64,000 nt of DNA from Danxiaibacter flavus (lineage in GTDB: Bacteria > Bacteroidota > Bacteroidia > Chitinophagales > Chitinophagaceae). A model generated the notes under the pieces. It ran no database searches, had not been told where the DNA came from, and worked only from the letters and a program-made list of their open reading frames with translations. The stretch lies in NCBI RefSeq assembly GCF_041060425.1, contig NZ_JAULBC010000006.1:186001-250000 (forward strand). The letters are read 5' to 3'. Made by a program: the position numbers and the translations under genes. This document shows positions 42,742-51,684 of this stretch, in pieces. The first letter of the stretch is position 1. Every line of letters begins with the position of its first letter.

Positions 42742-43233
42742 ATGGAAAATCTAATCACCAAGAATGAAGTTTTCATTGAAGAAATCTTCGACGCCAGTAT
42801 TGAAAGAGTTTTTAGTGCGTGGACCGATCCTGACAAATTAATGCAATGGTATGCGCCCGATGGATGCACGTTTTTTATCAAAAAAATGGATATTAGAACG
42901 GGTGGCCAATTTCATACGTGTATATCTAATCCTCAATATGGTGATTGCTGGTGCATAGGAGCGTACAAAGAGATTTTGCCTAACGAAAAAATTGTATTTA
43001 CGTTGATGAACGCAGACGAAAATGGTGATCCCATTAATCCGGTGGACATTGGGATGGATCCTGATTGGCCCGGGAAAACACTTGTAACGGTGACATTCAC
43101 GGAGGAGAACGGCAAAACCAGATTGCAATTGCGACAAACAGTCTCTCAGGAACTTGCGAAGAAAACCGGTGCTTACCCAAGCTGGCTTCAAATGCTCAAC
43201 AAAATGCGAAATCTGTTCAATCAAAACGGGTAA
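42742..43233 (+). CDS. SRPBCC/AHSA1-type protein in ArsR operon
   Basis: From ATG 42742 the protein has 163 residues. It shows VFIEEIFDASIERVFSAWTDPDKLMQWYAPDG, IRTGGQFHTCI, CWCIGAYKEILPNEKIVFTL, LVTVTFTEENGKTRLQLRQT and a terminal helix, all typical of AHSA1-like SRPBCC proteins. It is the second gene of the ArsR operon and ends one base before the alpha/beta hydrolase start. The ArsR protein probably controls its level. Ligand and biological role are unknown. Confidence 0.88.
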   Translation: MENLITKNEVFIEEIFDASIERVFSAWTDPDKLMQWYAPDGCTFFIKKMDIRTGGQFHTCISNPQYGDCWCIGAYKEILPNEKIVFTLMNADENGDPINPVDIGMDPDWPGKTLVTVTFTEENGKTRLQLRQTVSQELAKKTGAYPSWLQMLNKMRNLFNQNG

Positions 43234-43234
43234 A

Positions 43235-44122
43235 ATGAAAAAGACAACCTTATGCGCTATTGTTGCGCTGCTGATTTTTTCTTCCTTTAGCAATAAGAAG
43301 CAATCTGCAAAAAATGATCATAGTAGTAATCTATTGGTAAATGATACCCTGATGTTTCAGAAGGGGTATTCTGAAGTTAACGGTATTAAAATGTATTATG
43401 AAATCTATGGACAAGGCCAGCCACTCGTCTTGCTTCATGGAGGTGGATCCACCATTCAAACAACATTTGGAAGGGTTATTCCGATGTTAGCCAGGCACAG
43501 GAAAATTATTGCTTTAGAGTTGCAGGCTCATGGCCGGACCAGCGACAGAAATAAGGATCTTTCCTTTGAGCAGGATGCCGATGATGTAGCGACACTTCTG
43601 AAGAATTTAAATATTAGCAAGGCAGACTTTTTTGGTTTTAGCAACGGAGGAACAACTACTGTTCAAATAGCCATTCGTCATCCTGAAATAGCAGATAAAA
43701 TTATTTTAGGATCAGCGCTATGTAAACGTAGTGGAACGCCTCCGGAGTTTTGGGACTTCATGAACCATGCAAGGCTGGAGAATATGCCTGAAAAACTAAA
43801 GGAAGCATATATGCAGGTTGCACCGGATCCAAAGGGTTTGCAGGTAATGCACGACAGGGATGTTAAGAGAATGGTGAATTTTAAAGATATACCAGATGAG
43901 CAACTGAAATCCATCAAAGCGCCGGCATTAATTGTCATTGGAGATAAAGATGTGATAACGCCTGAGCATGCTGTCGAAATGTACCGGTTGATAGCAAATT
44001 CAGAACTGGCAATTATTCCTGGTGGGCACGGCGATTACATTGGAGAAATAACAACGCTAAAGCCAAACTATAAAGAAGAAGAATTTGTAATTCCCATGAT
44101 TGAACATTTTCTTGATAAGTAA
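43235..44122 (+). CDS. Exported alpha/beta hydrolase
   Basis: From the ATG at 43235 there are 295 residues with an N-terminal hydrophobic signal (KTTLCAIVALLIFSSFSNKK). The alpha/beta-hydrolase core has the oxyanion segment LVLLHGGGSTIQTTFGRV, the nucleophile elbow GFSNGGTTTV (Ser), the acid in VIGDKDVITPEHA and the His in IPGGHGDYI. Substrate unknown (esters, lactones or amides). It closes the ArsR operon, 1 bp after the SRPBCC stop codon. Confidence 0.9.
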   Translation: MKKTTLCAIVALLIFSSFSNKKQSAKNDHSSNLLVNDTLMFQKGYSEVNGIKMYYEIYGQGQPLVLLHGGGSTIQTTFGRVIPMLARHRKIIALELQAHGRTSDRNKDLSFEQDADDVATLLKNLNISKADFFGFSNGGTTTVQIAIRHPEIADKIILGSALCKRSGTPPEFWDFMNHARLENMPEKLKEAYMQVAPDPKGLQVMHDRDVKRMVNFKDIPDEQLKSIKAPALIVIGDKDVITPEHAVEMYRLIANSELAIIPGGHGDYIGEITTLKPNYKEEEFVIPMIEHFLDK

Positions 44123-44220
44123 TGTCAAACAGCGGAATAAACATACTGACATAGGGTTGTCATAATCCAAATTTACTTTCGGCTCGTAAAAAGAAACCGT
44201 CAAAAAGTAAAAATTGAATT

Positions 44221-44646
44221 ATGCACCTAGTTTCAATCAGAATCATTACTGAGGATGTCAAAAAAATGAGCTCATTTTATGAGTATATCACCGGAATAGC
44301 TCCAGTACTATATACAGAAGATTTTGCCGAACTAAAAACTCCTTCAGCGATACTGGCTATCGGCAGTACAAAGACCTTGGAATTATTTGGGGGTGATGAG
44401 GTTGCAAAGGCTGCTCAAAATCGCACGGCGATAATCGAATTTCGGGTAAATGATGTAGATGATGAATACAATAGGCTGGCTGGCTTCGTTCAGGACTTAA
44501 TCGTGCAAAAGCCAACAACAATGCCCTGGGGCAACAGATCTTTTCTATTCAGAGACACAGATGGCAATCTTATAAATTTTTTTGCACCCCTTACCCGTGA
44601 GGCAATCCAAAAATTTAATGAAGGTTCGACTGAAGAGCTTGCGTAG
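44221..44646 (+). CDS. VOC-family (glyoxalase/bleomycin-resistance-like) protein
   Basis: The 141-residue protein has the paired beta-alpha-beta-beta-beta units of the VOC fold: MHLVSIRIITEDVKKMSSFYEYITGIAP in the first half, and AIIEFRVNDVDDEYNRLAGFVQDLIVQKPTTMPWGNRSFLFRDTDGNLINFF in the second. The conserved final Glu is replaced by Asn in GNLINFFAP, so metal binding may differ. Function may be antibiotic resistance, glyoxalase or dioxygenase-type, undetermined. A -7-like TACTTTCG lies 39 bp upstream of the ATG. Confidence 0.88.
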   Translation: MHLVSIRIITEDVKKMSSFYEYITGIAPVLYTEDFAELKTPSAILAIGSTKTLELFGGDEVAKAAQNRTAIIEFRVNDVDDEYNRLAGFVQDLIVQKPTTMPWGNRSFLFRDTDGNLINFFAPLTREAIQKFNEGSTEELA

Positions 44647-44672
44647 AAAAATTATATCAAAAAACTTCATAC

Positions 44673-44708
44673 TTGCTGTTCGAAATGTTAGCGCACGTCG
44701 AACAGCAA
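44673..44708. terminator. Hairpin between convergent genes
   Basis: A perfect 11-bp inverted repeat (TTGCTGTTCGA/TCGAACAGCAA) with a 14-nt loop lies between the convergent VOC and HD genes and could end both transcripts. It has no long T-run. Confidence 0.55.
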
Positions 44709-44723
44709 ATATTGCTTGGTTCC

Positions 44724-45368
44724 TTAGTCCAGCCACGGCGATTGCAGAATCGAATCGCAAAAGTCTTTTCTTTGGTATCCAGGGATCATGCAGGCACAGA
44801 TGTCTGCATTAATGCTGCCATAGGTTGTGTGCGGTTTGTGTTTAAAGCCATCAAAAAAAGTCGGAATAATATTCTTCTTAAACCCATCGCGAGGAAATTG
44901 TCCGAGAATTTCATGCCGGTCACTTTCCAACAGTTTTTCGTACCCTTTGCCCACCACATCCAGAGCAACTCCATAGTTCAGTAATGCCACTTCCGGTTCC
45001 TTATATTCTGCGATACCAGGCGAGGTGTGAAGTGCGATAGCATCCCAAACCAACTGAAGCATTTGCGGTGAAACACCATGGCCGCTAAGAAAGTCTCGTG
45101 CAGCATTAGCTCCGTCAACTTCGAATCTTTTATCCTCACTGCGATAATGCGATGTCAGACCCAGGTCGTGAAATACTGCACTGACGTACAAAAGTTCCGT
45201 GTCGAACTGTATATTATTTTGCTGACCGTTCAGCGCGGCGAATAGAAACGTTCTTAATGAATGGTTGTACAGAAGTTCTGAACCATATTCGCGCAATAGT
45301 TCAGTTGCCTGACTTGTCATTGCGCTGTCGGGCATTTTAATCCCTGCGATAATTTTGGCTGTTCCCAT
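44724..45368 (-). CDS. HD-domain phosphohydrolase-like protein
   Basis: From the ATG at 45368 the protein has 214 residues. HD-domain metal ligands are seen in NHSLRTFLFAA, AVFHDLGLTSHY and ANAARDFLSGHG with ALHTSPGIA. The overall pattern is like cyanamide-hydratase-type HD proteins, but substrate is unknown. It is the third gene of an apparent Crp-CMD-HD run, starting 25 bp after the CMD gene. A longer upstream frame would overlap the CMD gene and is not used. Confidence 0.83.
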   Translation of the reverse strand: MGTAKIIAGIKMPDSAMTSQATELLREYGSELLYNHSLRTFLFAALNGQQNNIQFDTELLYVSAVFHDLGLTSHYRSEDKRFEVDGANAARDFLSGHGVSPQMLQLVWDAIALHTSPGIAEYKEPEVALLNYGVALDVVGKGYEKLLESDRHEILGQFPRDGFKKNIIPTFFDGFKHKPHTTYGSINADICACMIPGYQRKDFCDSILQSPWLD

Positions 45369-45393
45369 GCCTTTCTTTTTATTGGTAAAACCT

Positions 45394-45843
45394 TTAAATT
45401 GCTGCTGTCTTGGTTGAAATGCCCACACGATTTAAAAAATTCATGTGGCAGATACTAATGAAAATATGAGCTATTTCCTGGTCTGTAAAATAGGATTTGA
45501 GATTTTCGTACGCCTGGTCTGAAACACCATGATTAAAAATGTAGGTCATTTCCTCTGCTACCTGGAGAACAGCCCGCTCTTCGCTGGTGAATAATGGACT
45601 TTCCTGCCATGCAGACAAAGCAAATATCCGGCGGGATGTTTCTCCGTTATTTAAAGCTTCCTGTGTATGATAGTCAATACAATAAGCGCATTTATTGATT
45701 TGCGAAACCCGGATTTTAATAATATCCAGCAGCGTCATAGATACTGTAGACTCATGCAGGTGTTTATCCATTTTCGCTATCAGATCCCAGTACAAAGGTT
45801 GCTCTTTCCATACATCCAGACGATGTTTAATTACTTTTGCCAT
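45394..45843 (-). CDS. Carboxymuconolactone decarboxylase/AhpD-like protein
   Basis: From the ATG at 45843 the protein has 149 residues. The AhpD-type CxxC-x2-H active site is present as KCAYCIDYHTQEALNNG. Other family features are VSMTLLDIIKIRVSQIN, FTSEERAVLQVAEEMTY and HICHMNFLNRVGIST-like C-terminal helices. Members act as peroxidase-linked thiol relays or decarboxylases. It lies between a Crp-type regulator and an HD protein on the same strand. Confidence 0.9.
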   Translation of the reverse strand: MAKVIKHRLDVWKEQPLYWDLIAKMDKHLHESTVSMTLLDIIKIRVSQINKCAYCIDYHTQEALNNGETSRRIFALSAWQESPLFTSEERAVLQVAEEMTYIFNHGVSDQAYENLKSYFTDQEIAHIFISICHMNFLNRVGISTKTAAI

Positions 45844-45904
45844 ATCGTTTTGATTTTGTTTTGGCAAAGTTGGAAAACATAAAAGCCTTGTCGCTTAAAC
45901 CAGT

Positions 45905-46480
45905 TTAAGAAATATATTTTTTCCTGATTTCACTTAGATATTCAGGCGTGAAACCCAGAAAAGAGGCAAGCAGGTATTGTGGCACGCGTTGAATAAATCC
46001 CGGAAAATGCTTTAAGAAATGTTGATATAGTTCTTCTTTTGAAAATTCAAAAAGAAATCTAAATCTCATTTGGCTCGCGGCGTATGCTTTCTGGAATATA
46101 TAATGAAAATATTCATTAAGCTCAGGAACCTGTTTTAAGAGTTTGCGTTGCCGTTCAGCAGTGATAGATAATACTTCTGTATTTTCAACGGCGCGAATTG
46201 AAAACTGTGCGCCGGCACCTTGTTGAAAGGCAGTAAAGTCTGAAGTCCACCAATTTTCCAAAGCAAAGTCTATCGTCTGTTCGGTACCATTTTGTCTGAG
46301 GTAAAACAAATGCACACATCCCTTTACAATAAAAAACTTTTCATAACATCGTTGCCCCTCGGTCAATAGTAGTTCCTTCTTTTTGTATATTTTATGCTCG
46401 AAGAAAGGTTCCAGTAGACTGGCTTTGTTCGCAGGAATCGAACTGAATTTTTCTATGTGGGCTATAAGAAGTTGTATCAC
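45905..46480 (-). CDS. Crp/Fnr-family regulator (cyclic-nucleotide-binding-like)
   Basis: The 191-residue protein has an N-terminal cNMP-binding-like beta-roll (KELLLTEGQRCYEKFFIVKGCVHLFYLRQNGTEQTIDFAL, ENTEVLSITAERQRKLL) and a C-terminal winged-helix region (FSKEELYQHFLKHFPGFIQRVPQYLLASFLGFTPEYLSEIRKKY). The arginine of the cAMP pocket is not obvious, so the signal may differ. It is probably the first gene of the Crp-CMD-HD run and may control it. Confidence 0.9.
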   Translation of the reverse strand: MIQLLIAHIEKFSSIPANKASLLEPFFEHKIYKKKELLLTEGQRCYEKFFIVKGCVHLFYLRQNGTEQTIDFALENWWTSDFTAFQQGAGAQFSIRAVENTEVLSITAERQRKLLKQVPELNEYFHYIFQKAYAASQMRFRFLFEFSKEELYQHFLKHFPGFIQRVPQYLLASFLGFTPEYLSEIRKKYIS

Positions 46481-46702
46481 TGATAATTAGCTTGCTTTAC
46501 GCAAAATTATTGTAATTGTCTTTTTTAAATATTATTCTTTAAGTCAGAATAATTGTTCAGGTCGATATGGGCTAATTTCAACAGTCACCAGGAATCGATG
46601 GCAATCGCGGTATCGGGATTGATGACAATCAGCAATAGCGCTGCGGCTTATCATTCATTCTTAAGATGTACAAGAATAGCTTTGTTTTATCATCTGCACA
46701 TT

Positions 46703-47848
46703 ATGAGAAGGGTCTTGACAATGTTTCGAGGTGTAATCTACAGGTTTCGGACTGCTCTCCTGGTTAGTACTGTGCTATGCTCTGACGCGTGTAAGAATAT
46801 ACCGGTGATTTATCCTGAGCGAAAAGATATTATCGAAGTAGTCTATGCTTCTGGTAAGATCGTTTCGGAAAATGAGTACAGGCTTGCTGCGCTTAGCAAC
46901 GGTACTATTATTAAGAAACTTGTGAAGGATGGGGACACTATACAGAAACAACAACTGCTATACATTGTTAGTAGCGAAGGTGTGCAGGAAAAATACGATG
47001 CTGCACTTAAGAATTATAATGTGGTAACTGCAAATCTCTCTGACAATTCACCATTACTTAATGATCTGAAGCTGACTTTGCAAAGTGCGGTCATGAAGTG
47101 CAGTAACGACTCAGTTACTTATTACCGATACAAGGATTTATGGGCTCAGGATATTGGGACTAAAGGAAACCTTGATAATATGTATATTAATTATCAGCTG
47201 TCCGTTAACCAGAAAAAGATCGCTGAGCAAAAATATTATGCCGCTTTAAATGATCTGCAGGTGTCCTATAGCAATGCCCGCAGTCAGTTGACGGCCGCGG
47301 GAAAAAGCCTGAAAGAATATTTCATAAGAAGCGATCGCAATGGGGTTGTGTACCAGACTTTTAAGGAAGCAGGAGAAACTGTTAATGTAAATGAGACAGT
47401 GGCTTTAATAGGCGAGCGGGCGAGTCAGGTAATTCGTCTGGCAGTAGATCAGCAGGATATCGGAAGAATAAAAACAGGTCAACAGGTATTATTACAAACA
47501 GATATTACAGCTGATACAATATATGAAGCAGTCGTAAAATACATCTACCCGGTGATGAACGATCAGGATCAGACATTTCGGGTAGACGCTGTTTTTACCA
47601 GGCAGCCTGCTTCCTTTTTTATTCATAGCTCGGTTGAGGCAAACATTGTTATACAGAAGAAAAATAAAGTATTGGTTTTGCCTCGGAACGTATTGTCCGG
47701 AAATGACAGTATTTGGATACGCGAAAGCAGGGGAGCAAAAAAAATAGCGATTCAAACGGGCATTACCACGCTGGATAACGTTGAGATTATTTCGGGCGTA
47801 GACGAGAAAACAGCGGTTATGCCATCTTCAAAATTTAATGAGCCATGA
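46703..47848 (+). CDS. Periplasmic adaptor (HlyD/MacA-like) of ABC exporter
   Basis: From ATG 46703 the protein has 381 residues with an N-terminal export signal and a probable lipobox (CSDACKN). The adaptor architecture is seen: a lipoyl half (EVVYASGKIVSENEYRLAALSNGTIIKKLVKDGDTIQKQQLLYIV), a coiled coil of about 100 residues (EKYDAALKNYNVV ... NARSQLTAAGKSLKEY), the second lipoyl half (FIRSDRNGVVYQTFKEAGETVNVNETVALIGERA) and beta-barrel segments. Its last four bases overlap the start of the permease gene (ATGA), so the three genes are coupled. Confidence 0.88.
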   Translation: MRRVLTMFRGVIYRFRTALLVSTVLCSDACKNIPVIYPERKDIIEVVYASGKIVSENEYRLAALSNGTIIKKLVKDGDTIQKQQLLYIVSSEGVQEKYDAALKNYNVVTANLSDNSPLLNDLKLTLQSAVMKCSNDSVTYYRYKDLWAQDIGTKGNLDNMYINYQLSVNQKKIAEQKYYAALNDLQVSYSNARSQLTAAGKSLKEYFIRSDRNGVVYQTFKEAGETVNVNETVALIGERASQVIRLAVDQQDIGRIKTGQQVLLQTDITADTIYEAVVKYIYPVMNDQDQTFRVDAVFTRQPASFFIHSSVEANIVIQKKNKVLVLPRNVLSGNDSIWIRESRGAKKIAIQTGITTLDNVEIISGVDEKTAVMPSSKFNEP

Positions 47849-49107
47849 TGTTGCCCGTAAATTTTAAGATTGTGAGAGCGCACCTGCTGTCTCGTAAACG
47901 CCAGACCATAATTGCTATGTTGGGTGTAACATTTGGAATAGGCATGTTTATTTTGATGATGAGCTTTATGAAAGGGATGAATGATTTTTTTGAAAATATC
48001 ATGCTTTCTGTTACCCCGGATATCCGTATCTACAATGACTATAAAACTGATTATTCTTTTTCTGTTGCACAACAGTATTTTGGTGAATCACCGCAAAGCT
48101 GGATTGTTATTCGACATCCCCGGCCAAAACAAATTACGCTCAATTTGAAAAATGCGCCCGGTATTATAAGTGATCTCCATAAGTTCAATGAAATACAGGT
48201 TGTATCACCACTTGTTTCTGCGCAACTACTTTTTAATTATGGTCCCGTTCAATTAGGTATTGTTGTTGACGGTGTAGATATCAGAGAAGAAGACCGTTTG
48301 TTTGGGCTTTCAGACAAAATGAATGGCGGAAGGCCGGAAAATCTTCTTACCACAAACAATGGAATCCTGTTAGGTTATAAACTCGCTAATAAATTAAATG
48401 TAAACATCGGAGATATGGTAACTGCTATAACGCCGTCAGGAGTGCAGTCGAGATTCAGAGTTGTGGGCACTTATAAGTTCGGAATATCCATTATGGATGA
48501 ATATAAAGCGTACATAAGTCTTGCAAGTATGCAACAGCTATTAGGAAAAAACCGGGACTATATTACTGACATTCGTTTAAAGCTTAAAGACATGAAAAAC
48601 GCGGCGGCATTGGCTTCTTCTTTAGCAAGAAAATACCGGTACAAAGCGGAGGATTGGGAAACGGTGAACGCTTCAGTAAAAGCCGGTAACCTGATAAGAG
48701 ATACATTCACTTATGTATTAAGCTTCACGTTGCTGCTGATAGCCGGATTTGGTATCTATAACATTATGAACATGGTAATCATGGGCAAAATGAAAGATAT
48801 TGCGATTCTTAAAGCTGAAGGGTTTGCAAAGAAAGACATTGTGCAGATCTTTTTATCACAATCGTTATGTATTGGTTTAGTGGGTGCAGTTGCCGGGCTG
48901 TTACTAGGCTTTCTTTTATCCTATGCATTATCACTGGTTTCGTGGCCGGAAGATGAATGGATTGTGATAAAGCATTTTCCGGTTAATTTCAATTCTCTTT
49001 ATTATGTGGTGGGACTGATTTTTGGACTGCTCACTACCGCGCTGGCAGGTTTATTACCCGCACTTAAGGCGTCCAGGGTTGACCCTGTAGCTATTTTACG
49101 AGGATAA
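47845..49107 (+). CDS. FtsX/MacB-type ABC transporter permease
   Basis: The 420-residue membrane protein begins with a short cytoplasmic arm and a first TM (KRQTIIAMLGVTFGIGMFIL). A large periplasmic domain (about 60-280, MacB_PCD-like) follows, then three C-terminal TM segments (TYVLSFTLLLIAGFGIYNIM, LVGAVAGLLLGFLLSYALSL, VGLIFGLLTTALAGLLPALKAS). The end LPALKASRVDPVAILRG is the FtsX-family signature. It probably works with the adaptor and ATPase to move substrates outward by a mechanotransmission mechanism. No TolC gene is adjacent. Confidence 0.92.
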   Translation: MMLPVNFKIVRAHLLSRKRQTIIAMLGVTFGIGMFILMMSFMKGMNDFFENIMLSVTPDIRIYNDYKTDYSFSVAQQYFGESPQSWIVIRHPRPKQITLNLKNAPGIISDLHKFNEIQVVSPLVSAQLLFNYGPVQLGIVVDGVDIREEDRLFGLSDKMNGGRPENLLTTNNGILLGYKLANKLNVNIGDMVTAITPSGVQSRFRVVGTYKFGISIMDEYKAYISLASMQQLLGKNRDYITDIRLKLKDMKNAAALASSLARKYRYKAEDWETVNASVKAGNLIRDTFTYVLSFTLLLIAGFGIYNIMNMVIMGKMKDIAILKAEGFAKKDIVQIFLSQSLCIGLVGAVAGLLLGFLLSYALSLVSWPEDEWIVIKHFPVNFNSLYYVVGLIFGLLTTALAGLLPALKASRVDPVAILRG

Positions 49108-49117
49108 AAATAATTAT

Positions 49118-49792
49118 ATGGCGCAGGCAGTATTGACGGCCGAAAAGCTAAATAAATACTTTTATGATCCGGCAATGATTCATGTGCTGCATGACGTGTC
49201 CTTGTCGGTTTGCGAGGGCGAATTTGTTTGCATTATGGGTAAGTCCGGCTGTGGTAAATCAACCTTGCTATATTTGCTGTCAACATTGGATACGGCGTAT
49301 GAAGGTGCACTGTATATTAACGGCATCAGGGTAACGGGGCTCGATGAAAATGATCTGGCGCATTTTCGCAATAAACATATTGGCTTTGTGTTTCAATTTC
49401 ATTTCCTGCTTCCGGAGTTCACTGCATTAGAAAACGTAATGTTGCCCGCTTTGAAACTGGGAAAGCTGAACCCGAAAGAAGCGGAAGAATATGCAATAGA
49501 AAAGCTCCGGCAAATGGATATGCATGAACATGCGCGTAAATTGTCGGGCAAGTTATCGGGCGGTCAGCAGCAGCGTGTTGCTATTGCCCGTGCTTTGATC
49601 AATGATCCTAAAATAATTATGGCTGATGAGCCTACCGGTAATCTTGATTCAACCAATACCGCGATAATATTTAATATTTTTGATCAATTGGTTAAAGAAG
49701 GCAACACGATTATTACTGTTACACACGATCACGACTTTGCTGCCAAATCAAATCGTATACTTGAAATGGCAGACGGACAAATAAAAAGTTGA
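49118..49792 (+). CDS. ABC transporter ATP-binding protein (LolD/MacB type)
   Basis: The 224-residue ATPase has Walker A (GKSGCGKSTLL), Q-loop (FVFQFHFLLPEFTALENV), signature LSGGQQQRVAIARAL, Walker B (IIMADEPTGNLDS) and H-loop (TVTHDHDFA). The sequence LPEFTALENVMLP and the short length place it in the LolD/MacB/FtsE group. It starts 10 bp after the permease stop. Confidence 0.94.
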   Translation: MAQAVLTAEKLNKYFYDPAMIHVLHDVSLSVCEGEFVCIMGKSGCGKSTLLYLLSTLDTAYEGALYINGIRVTGLDENDLAHFRNKHIGFVFQFHFLLPEFTALENVMLPALKLGKLNPKEAEEYAIEKLRQMDMHEHARKLSGKLSGGQQQRVAIARALINDPKIIMADEPTGNLDSTNTAIIFNIFDQLVKEGNTIITVTHDHDFAAKSNRILEMADGQIKS

Positions 49793-49839
49793 CAAAGCTG
49801 TTCAATTTTAAATAGAAGTTTCAAAATAAGGAAGCTGCG

Positions 49840-50304
49840 TTATTTGATATCCCCTTCCAGATTTTTCCATCCACCGCCGTTAAATGTTTTGATTCCTTTG
49901 GCTGACAGGATTTTTTTTGCCACCGCACTGCGGGCGCCACTTGCACAGCATACCACAACTGTTTTGCCTTTTAGCGTTGTAATTTGTTCGGATAACTCAC
50001 TAAGAGGCATATTGATACTGCCTTCGATGTGGCCGAGGTTATATTCATTTGGCTGACGGACGTCCACAATTATCGCATTTTGCTGCAATATTTTTTTGAA
50101 ATCGATGGCTGGTTTACGCGTGGAGATATGAAGTAATGAATATAACGGACAAAAACGGAAATATACCGTGAATAGCATTATTATGCCTGTTACAAGAGCA
50201 ATGGTACCGGCGGTATTGTTTAGGAACTGTAAATAGTATGTTGCTAATGCTGCTGCTATTGTAAAACGGATGGAACGATCGGTTGAACCTACATTAGTTT
50301 TCAT
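49840..50304 (-). CDS. DUF2892 membrane segment fused to rhodanese domain
   Basis: The 154-residue protein has an N-terminal DUF2892-like part with a transmembrane hairpin (RSIRFTIAAALATYYLQFL, GTIALVTGIIMLFTVYFRFCPLYSLL). The rhodanese domain follows from about residue 65: IIVDVRQPNEYNLGHIEGSINMPLSEL, with the catalytic Cys in VVVCCASGARSAVAKKIL. This YgaP-like architecture transfers sulfur on the cytoplasmic side of the inner membrane. Partner unknown. Confidence 0.92.
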   Translation of the reverse strand: MKTNVGSTDRSIRFTIAAALATYYLQFLNNTAGTIALVTGIIMLFTVYFRFCPLYSLLHISTRKPAIDFKKILQQNAIIVDVRQPNEYNLGHIEGSINMPLSELSEQITTLKGKTVVVCCASGARSAVAKKILSAKGIKTFNGGGWKNLEGDIK

Positions 50305-50668
50305 ATTATCTGTTTTGAATTAAAGTTGGCAAAAAGTATTAACGGGATTGGTAACTTTAGTTACATAAACAGAGGTTTGTTTTTACTATAACCGTGTGAT
50401 ATGAGATGTGCTGATCTTACGAAAAACAGATTGATCAAAACTTACTCTGAGGAATGAAGCCATAAAAAATATCATTACTGAAGATTTAGTGTAGATGGAT
50501 ATAATACTTATCGATTTTTTCGGAGTAGAGTATGTAGGTATAGGGTAAAAAACACCATTTCAGGCGGTTACTGATTCCGCTAAAAAAGCGGGGATGTCCA
50601 CCAACCTAGCCATCAGATCTTTATTGCAATAAAAAGCCTTCAATTCCTTCGGAAAGAAGGCATTTTTC
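50305..50668. other. Intergenic region holding a diverged tRNA-Lys-like remnant
   Basis: From about 50570 to 50660 the sequence aligns with the tRNA-derived units at 52109 and 52236: a small hairpin (CCGCTAAAAAAGCGG), then ATGTCCACCAACCTAGCCAT in place of ATGCTCTACCAACTGAGCTA, then TTTATTGCAATAAAAAGCC and a GAAGGC hairpin ending at the IS boundary. It is a fourth, heavily decayed unit. The rest of the gap holds nothing recognised. Confidence 0.55.
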
Positions 50669-50700
50669 GGATCAAGTTAAATTCTTGGGGGATTGGAGGA

Positions 50701-51684
50701 TCAAGCATAAATTTTAGATAGTCTGTAAAGAAAGAATTGAATATCCCTTACACCTCTGGATGACGCCCTAAAAGCCTTAATTTTTGCATTGAAAGATTCC
50801 GCGGACGCGTTTGTACTTCTATTATTAAAGAAGTTAAGAATATACGTGTAATGGGCTTGTATTGACCTTGCGACTGTTTTGAATGAATCAATGCCGCAAT
50901 CTTCAATATCATTATACCAAAGAGCCAGCTTTTTAAATGCCTGTTCTTTACTGGTACAGTTCTTAAAGATGAAGCCTAATCTGATGGATAGTTTATAGGC
51001 TTGATCAATGAGTGGATATCTTTCGAAAAGTAAATCTGCCCGTTGTTTTTGGGAAGGCGTCCATTTCGTAGGGTGTTTGAACAGAAGATACCTGCTGCGG
51101 GCCAATAATTGTTTGATTGAATCTCCGTTGGATAAGAGTTCCGGCTCGTAGACCTGCTTATTACGTTTGGCTGCTGCTATCTGTTCATTTTCCTGTTCCA
51201 GAGCCTCCCAACGATATTTGATTCTTATTTCCTGCACTGCATCATAGGCCAGTTTTTGCACATGAAACCGGTCTATGACCCTGGATGCGTGAGGAAAGCA
51301 TCGCTTAATGACCAGGCTCATAGCTGCAGCCATGTCCATGGTTACTTCAGTCACACGCTTTCTAATGCGTTCAGGAATTTTATTCAATACTTCAATAAGC
51401 TCCTCTGCCTGTGTTCCCTTGATCATTGCAACAATACAGCCTTTACGTCCCCTGGCTGACTTGTTGGTTACAATGGTGTATAATTCCCCATTAGACAATG
51501 CCGTTTCATCAATACTGAGATGAGCGCCTACATTGTTTTCAAATAACATCCAGTCACAAGCATGATCTTTCTGTTCCCAACTGCTAAAATCACTGATATG
51601 TTCTTTGTATTGCTGCTGAAGCTGTTTGCCATCTACCTGGAAAAACTTCCCTAACAAAAAGCAGCTAATGGGTTGATTGTCCAA
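50701..51684 (-). CDS. ISAon1-family transposase (ISL3-like DDE)
   Basis: The 327-residue transposase resembles the DDE domain of ISL3-like elements: HLSIDETALSNGELYTIVTNK carries the first Asp, EVTMDMAAAMSLVIKRCFPHA the second, VIDRFHVQKLAYDAV follows, and STNASAESFNAKIKAFRAS near the end carries the Glu. It starts with TTG at 51684, 20 bp inside the upstream orfA, with AAAAGG placed as a ribosome binding site, so it is likely translated by coupling rather than by frameshift. In the orfB frame a TAA lies just upstream of this start. The gene looks intact. Confidence 0.88.
   Translation of the reverse strand: MDNQPISCFLLGKFFQVDGKQLQQQYKEHISDFSSWEQKDHACDWMLFENNVGAHLSIDETALSNGELYTIVTNKSARGRKGCIVAMIKGTQAEELIEVLNKIPERIRKRVTEVTMDMAAAMSLVIKRCFPHASRVIDRFHVQKLAYDAVQEIRIKYRWEALEQENEQIAAAKRNKQVYEPELLSNGDSIKQLLARSRYLLFKHPTKWTPSQKQRADLLFERYPLIDQAYKLSIRLGFIFKNCTSKEQAFKKLALWYNDIEDCGIDSFKTVARSIQAHYTYILNFFNNRSTNASAESFNAKIKAFRASSRGVRDIQFFLYRLSKIYA

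Noticed and set aside
51665..51684. Programmed frameshift in the transposase
   Set aside because: The orfB frame has a TAA just upstream of its TTG start, so joining by a -1 slip at the T6A4 run does not give the right frame; coupled re-initiation fits better.
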